In this document: one piece after another, positions 58,786 to 64,000 of the stretch | How the letters are laid out: every line of letters starts with the position of its first letter | Position numbering within the stretch: position 1 is the first letter of the stretch | Origin: Patiria miniata | Lineage: Eukaryota > Echinodermata > Asteroidea > Valvatida > Asterinidae | Direction: 5' to 3' | NCBI RefSeq assembly: GCF_015706575.1 | Contig: NW_024037051.1 | Span: 14,481,016 to 14,545,015, forward strand | Length of the DNA: 64,000 nt | Translations under genes and position numbers: made by a program | The notes under the pieces: model-generated | What the model was told of the DNA's origin: nothing | Database searches by the model: none | The model's input: only the letters and a program-made list of their open reading frames with translations

Positions 58786-60303
58786 ATGGGAGCCATGCGG
58801 GTTGGCGCTGACAGGCTCCCTATGGGACTTACTGCACAAAAGCGAACGAAGGGGCATCCGCTGCTACTTCTGGATTTTCTCCAAAATTTCGGGTCTATCG
58901 ACCTGCCGATTTGCATGCGGTTGGCCCATTCATCCGCTTCAAAATGGTACCGAGTTTGTCCAGATCCATCCAGGTTAAGGTACCTTCAGGCTGCGATACA
59001 TGGGAGCCATGCGGGTTGGCGCTGACAGGCCTCCCTATGGGACTTACTGCACAAAAGCGAACGAAGGGGCATCCGCTGCTACTTCTGGGATTTTCTCCAA
59101 AAGTTTCGGGTCTATCGACCTGCCGATTTGCATGCGGGTTGGCCCATTCATCCGCTTCAAAATGGTACCGAGTTTGTCCAGATCCATCCAGGTTAAGGTA
59201 CCTTCAGGCTGCGATACATGGGAGCCATGCGGGTTGGCGCTGACAGGCCTCCCTATGGGACTTACTGCACAAAAGCGAAAGAGGGGCATCCGCTGCTACT
59301 TCTGGGATTTTCTCCAAAAGTTTCGGGTCTATCGACCTGCCGATTTGCATGCGGGTTGGCCCATTCATCCGCTTCAAAATGGTACCGAGTTTGTCCAGAT
59401 CCATCCAGGTTAAGGTACCTTCAGGCTGCGATACATGGGAGCCATGCGGGTTGGCGCTGACAGGCCTCCCTATGGGACTTACTGCACAAAAGCGAACGAA
59501 GGGGCATCCGCTGCTACTTCTGGGATTTTCTCCAAAATTTCGGGTCTATCGACCTGCCGATTTGCATGCCGGTTGGCCCATTCATCCGCTTCAAAATGGT
59601 ACCGAGTTTGTCCAGATCCATCCAGGTTAAGGTACCTTCAGGCTGCGATACATGGGAGCCATGCGGGTTGGCGCTGACAGGCCTCCCTATGGGACTTACT
59701 GCACAAAAGCGAACGAAGGGGCATCCGCTGCTACTTCTGGAATTTTCTCCAAAAGTTTCGGGTCTATCGACCTGCCGATTTGCATGCGGGTTGGCCCATT
59801 CATCCGCTTCAAAATGGTACCGAGTTTGTCCAGATCCATCCAGGTTAAGGTACCTTCAGGCTGCGATACATGGGAGCCATGCGGGTTGGCGCTGACAGGC
59901 CTCCCTATGGGACTTACTGCACAAAAGCGAAAGAGGGGCATCCGCTGCTACTTCTGGGATTTTCTCCAAAAGTTTCGGGTCTATCGACCTGCCGATTTGC
60001 ATGCGGGTTGGCCCATTCATCCGCTTCAAAATGGTACCGAGTTTGTCCAGATCCATCCAGGTTAAGGTACCTTCAGGCTGCGATACATGGGAGCCATGCG
60101 GGTTGGCGCTGACAGGCCTCCCTATGGGACTTACTGCACAAAAGCGAAAGAAGGGCCATCCGCTGCTACTTCTGGGTTTTCTCCAAAAGTTTCGGGTCTA
60201 TCGACCTGCCGATTTGCATGCCGGTTGGCCCATTCATCCGCTTCAAAATGGTACCGAGTTTGTCCAGATCCATCCAGGTTAAGGTACCTTCAGGCTGCGA
60301 TAC

Positions 60304-60650
60304 ATGGGAGCCATGCGGGTTGGCGCTGACAGGCCTCCCTATGGGACTTACTGCACAAAAGCGAACGAAGGGGCATCCGCTGCTACTTCTAGAATTTTCT
60401 CCAAAAGTTTCGGGTCTATCGACCTGCCGATTTGCATGCGGGTTGGCCCATTCATCCGCTTCAAAATGGTACCGAGTTACTGCACAAAAGCGAGCGAAGG
60501 GGCATCCGCTGCTACTTCTGGAATTTTCTCCAAAAGTTTCGGGTCTATCGACCTGCCGATTTGCATGCGGGTTGGCCCATTCATCCGCTTCAAAATGGTA
60601 CCGAGTTTGTCCAGATCCATCCAGGTTAAGGTACCTTCAGGCTGCGATAC
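60304..60650 (+). repeat. Composite satellite unit
   Basis: 347 bp, junction at about 60478. Shares CTTCTAGAATTTTC and GAGCGAAGG with 56787. Preceded by a GCATGCCGG monomer. Confidence 0.88.
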
Positions 60651-61302
60651 ATGGGAGCCATGCGGGTTGGCGCTGACAGGCCTCCCTATGGGACTTACTG
60701 CACAAAAGCGAACGAAGGGGCATCCGCTGCTACTTCTTGGATTTTCTCCAAAATTTCGGGTCTATCGACCTGCCGATTTGCATGCGGGTTGGCCCATTCA
60801 TCCGCTTCAAAATGGTACCGAGTTTGTCCAGATCCATCCAGGTTAAGGTACCTTCAGGCTGCGATACATGGGAGCCATGCGGGTTGGCGCTGACAGGCCT
60901 CCCTATGGGACTTACTGCACAAAAGCGAAAGAAGGGGCATCCGCTGCTACTTCTGGGATTTTCTCCAAAATTTCGGGTCTATCGACCTGCCGATTTGCAT
61001 GCGGGTTGGCCCATTCATCCGCTTCAAAATGGTACCGAGTTTGTCCAGATCCATCCAGGTTAAGGTACCTTCAGGCTGCGATACATGGGAGCCATGCGGG
61101 TTGGCGCTGACAGGCCTCCCTATGGGACTTACTGCACAAAAGCGAAGGAAGGGCCATCCGCTGCTACTTCTGGGATTTTCTCCAAAATTGTCGGGTCTAT
61201 CGACCTGCCGATCTGCATGCCGGTTGGCCCATTCATCCGCTTCAAAATGGTACCGAGTTTGTCCAGATCCATCCAGGTTAAGGTACCTTCAGGCTGCGAT
61301 AC

Positions 61303-61648
61303 ATGGGAGCCATGCGGGTTGGCGCTGACAGGCCTCCCTATGGGACTTACTGCACAAAAGCGAACGAAGGGGCATCCGCTGCTACTTCTAGAATTTTCTC
61401 CAAAGTTTCGGGTCTATCGACCTGTCGATTTGTATGCGGGTTGGCCCATTCATCCGCTTCAAAATGGTACCGAGTTACTGCACAAAAGCGAGCGAAGGGG
61501 CATCCGCTGCTACTTCTGGAATTTTCTCCAAAAGTTTCGGGTCTATCGACCTGCCGATTTGCATGCGGGTTGGCCCATTCATCCGCTTCAAAATGGTACC
61601 GAGTTTGTCCAGATCCATCCAGGTTAAGGTACCTTCAGGCTGCGATAC
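61303..61648 (+). repeat. Composite satellite unit
   Basis: 346 bp, junction at about 61475. Shares CTTCTAGAATTTTC with 56787 and 60304. The preceding monomer (AATTGTCGGG, GATCTGCATGCCGG) matches that before 43795, 17.5 kb away. Confidence 0.88.
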
Positions 61649-64000
61649 ATGGGAGCCATGCGGGTTGGCGATGACAGGCCTCCCTATGGGACTTACTGCA
61701 CAAAAGCGAACGAAGGGGCATCCGCTGCTACTTCTTGGATTTTCTCCAAAAGTTTCGGGTCTATCGACCTGCCGATTTGCATGCGGGTTGGCCCATTCAT
61801 CCGCTTCAAAATGGTACCGAGTTTGTCCAGATCCATCCAGGTTAAGGTACCTTCAGGCTGCGATACATGGGAGCCATGCGGGTTGGCGCTGACAGGCCTC
61901 CCTATGGGACTTACTGCACAAAAGCGAAAGAGGGGCATCCGCTGCTACTTCTGGGATTTTCTCCAAAAGTTTCGGGTCTATCGACCTGCCGATTTGCATG
62001 CGGGTTGGCCCATTCATCCGCTTCAAAATGGTACCGAGTTTGTCCAGATCCATCCAGGTTAAGGTACCTTCAGGCTGCGATACATGGGAGCCATGCGGGT
62101 TGGCGCTGACAGGCCTCCCTATGGGACTTACTGCACAAAAGCGAAAGAAGGGCATCCGCTGCTACTTCTGGGATTTTCTCCAAAATTTCGGGTCTATCGA
62201 CCTGCCGATTTGCATGCGGGTTGGCCCATTCATCCGCTTCAAAATGGTACCGAGTTTGTCCAGATCCATCCAGGTTAAGGTACCTTCAGGCTGCGATACA
62301 TGGGAGCCATGCGGGTTGGCGCTGACAGGCCTCCCTATGGGACTTACTGCACAAAAGCGAAAGAGGGGGCATCCGCTGCTACTTCTGGGATTTTCTCCAA
62401 AAGTTTCGGGTCTATCGACCTGCCGATTTGCATGCGGGTTGGCCCATTCATCCGCTTCAAAATGGTACCGAGTTTGTCCAGATCCATCCAGGTTAAGGTA
62501 CCTTCAGGCTGCGATACATGGGAGCCATGCGGGTTGGCGCTGACAGGCCTCCCTATGGGACTTACTGCACAAAAGCGAAAGAGGGGCATCCGCTGCTACT
62601 TCTGGGATTTTCTCCAAAATTTCGGGTCTATCGACCTGCCGATTTGCATGCGGGTTGGCCCATTCATCCGCTTCAAAATGGTACCGAGTTTGTCCAGATC
62701 CATCCAGGTTAAGGTACCTTCAGGCTGCGATACATGGGAGCCATGCGGGTTGGCGCTGACAGGCCTCCCTATGGGACTTACTGCACAAAAGCGAACGAAG
62801 GGCATCCGCTGCTACTTCTGGGATTTTCTCCAAAATTTCGGGTCTATCGACCTGCCGATTTGCATGCCGGTTGGCCCATTCATCCGCTTCAAAATGGTAC
62901 CGAGTTTGTCCAGATCCATCCAGGTTAAGGTACCTTCAGGCTGCGATACATGGGAGCCATGCGGGTTGGCGCTGACAGGCCTCCCTATGGGACTTACTGC
63001 ACAAAAGCGAAAGAAGGGGCATCCGCTGCTACTTCTGGAATTTTCTCCAAAAGTTTCGGGTCTATCGACCTGCCGATTTGCATGCGGGTTGGCCCATTCA
63101 TCCGCTTCAAAATGGTACCGAGTTTGTCCAGATCCATCCAGGTTAAGGTACCTTCAGGCTGCGATACATGGGAGCCATGCGGGTTGGCGCTGACAGGCCT
63201 CCCTATGGGACTTACTGCACAAAGCGAACGAAGGGGCATCCGCTGCTACTTCTGGGATTTTCTCCAAAAGTTTCGGGTCTATCGACCTGCCGATTTGCAT
63301 GCCGGTTGGCCCATTCATCCGCTTCAAAATGGTACCGAGTTTGTCCAGATCCATCCAGGTTAAGGTACCTTCAGGCTGCGATACATGGGAGCCATGCGGG
63401 TTGGCGCTGACAGGCCTCCCTATGGGACTTACTGCACAAAAGCGAAAGAAGGGGCATCCGCTGCTACTTCTAGGATTTTCTCCAAAAGTTTCGGGTCTAT
63501 CGACCTGCCGATTTGCATGCGGGTTGGCCCATTCATCCGCTTCAAAATGGTACCGAGTTTGTCCAGATCCATCCAGGTTAAGGTACCTTCAGGCTGCGAT
63601 ACATGGGAGCCATGCGGGTTGGCGCTGACAGGCCTCCCTATGGGACTTACTGCACAAAAGCGAAAGAAGGGGCATCCGCTGCTACTTCTGGAATTTTCTC
63701 CAAAAGTTTCGGGTCTATCGACCTGCCGATTTGCATGCGGGTTGGCCCATTCATCCGCTTCAAAATGGTACCGAGTTTGTCCAGATCCATCCAGGTTAAG
63801 GTACCTTCAGGCTGCGATACATGGGAGCCATGCGGGTTGGCGCTGACAGGCCTCCCTATGGGACTTACTGCACAAAAGCGAACGAAGGGGCATCCGCTGC
63901 TACTTCTGGGATTTTCTCCAAAAGGTTCGGGTCTATCGACCTGCCGATTTGCATGCGGGTTGGCCCATTCATCCGCTTCAAAATGGTACCGAGTTTGTCC

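Larger units (their letters stand above)
41291..64000 (+). repeat. 218-bp satellite array, second subfamily domain
   Basis: Forward monomers, none with the 54-bp deletion common left of the gap. Domain-specific variants are AGCGAACGAAGG (for AGCGAAAGAAGG), CCAAAATTTCGG, AGCGAAGGAAGGGCCATCC and GCATGCCGG (for GCATGCGGG). Seven 346-352 bp composites (218 + 129 bp) occur. The first 5 kb after the gap carry many one-base indels; from about 46.4 kb the sequence is cleaner. The array continues past the window end. Confidence 0.96.

Noticed and set aside
22614..64000. Hundreds of overlapping open frames of 60-300 codons through the satellite on both strands
   Set aside because: 218 is not divisible by 3, so each frame shifts every monomer and two of three frames lack stops by chance. 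One-base indels and 54-bp deletions change frame without consequence, and no domain, start context or codon constraint is visible.
1..64000. CRISPR array
   Set aside because: Monomers are directly adjacent with no unique spacers, and the unit is 218 bp.

Overview
This window is eukaryotic, almost certainly metazoan, heterochromatin. About 57 kb of the 64 kb is one tandem satellite family with a 218-bp monomer. The rest is one damaged Ty3/gypsy-type LTR retrotransposon inserted in the array, plus two 500-N scaffold gaps. I see no cellular gene, rRNA, tRNA gene, CRISPR array or bacterial feature. The host cannot be named from this sequence; the gag/pol style and the tRNA-Leu primer site suit an invertebrate animal.

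Layout. 1-5561: satellite in reverse orientation, diverged and rich in single-base indels. 5562-6061: gap. 6062-16205: satellite in forward orientation, diverged. It holds a higher-order block (about 6.3-11 kb) also present, inverted and colinear, at 1-3.2 kb, then a subdomain (11.1-15.9 kb) marked by GATCCATGCAGG. 16206-22613: retrotransposon on the minus strand, flanked by a 4-bp GTAC duplication. 22614-40790: highly homogenised satellite mixing 218-bp monomers with 164-bp short monomers, including two consecutive copies of an 8-monomer pattern. 40791-41290: gap. 41291-64000: a second satellite subfamily marked by AGCGAACGAAGG, CCAAAATTTCGG and GCATGCCGG variants and by 347-bp composite units. 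I estimate roughly 260 monomers from array length.

Retrotransposon, read right to left on the minus strand: 5' LTR (21903-22613), tRNA-Leu primer site (21884-21901), gag with N-terminal coiled coil, capsid and zinc knuckle, aspartic protease, then only the tail of RNase H, the integrase zinc domain, the integrase GPY/F C-terminus with an acidic tail, an extra zinc-finger reading frame behind a splice-acceptor-like site, and the 3' LTR (16206-16932). The reverse transcriptase/RNase H body and the integrase catalytic core are both missing, so the copy could move only with enzymes supplied by another element. Many single-base frameshifts are also present. Because the two LTRs differ from each other mainly by the same kind of indel, many of these are probably consensus errors.

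The main observations are satellite evolution caught in progress: deletion monomers explained by short internal direct repeats, subfamily domains along one array, a roughly 25-bp hypervariable window in an otherwise frozen monomer, an orientation switch with a mirrored higher-order block, and a retroelement inserted at the centre of the monomer's 10-bp palindrome.
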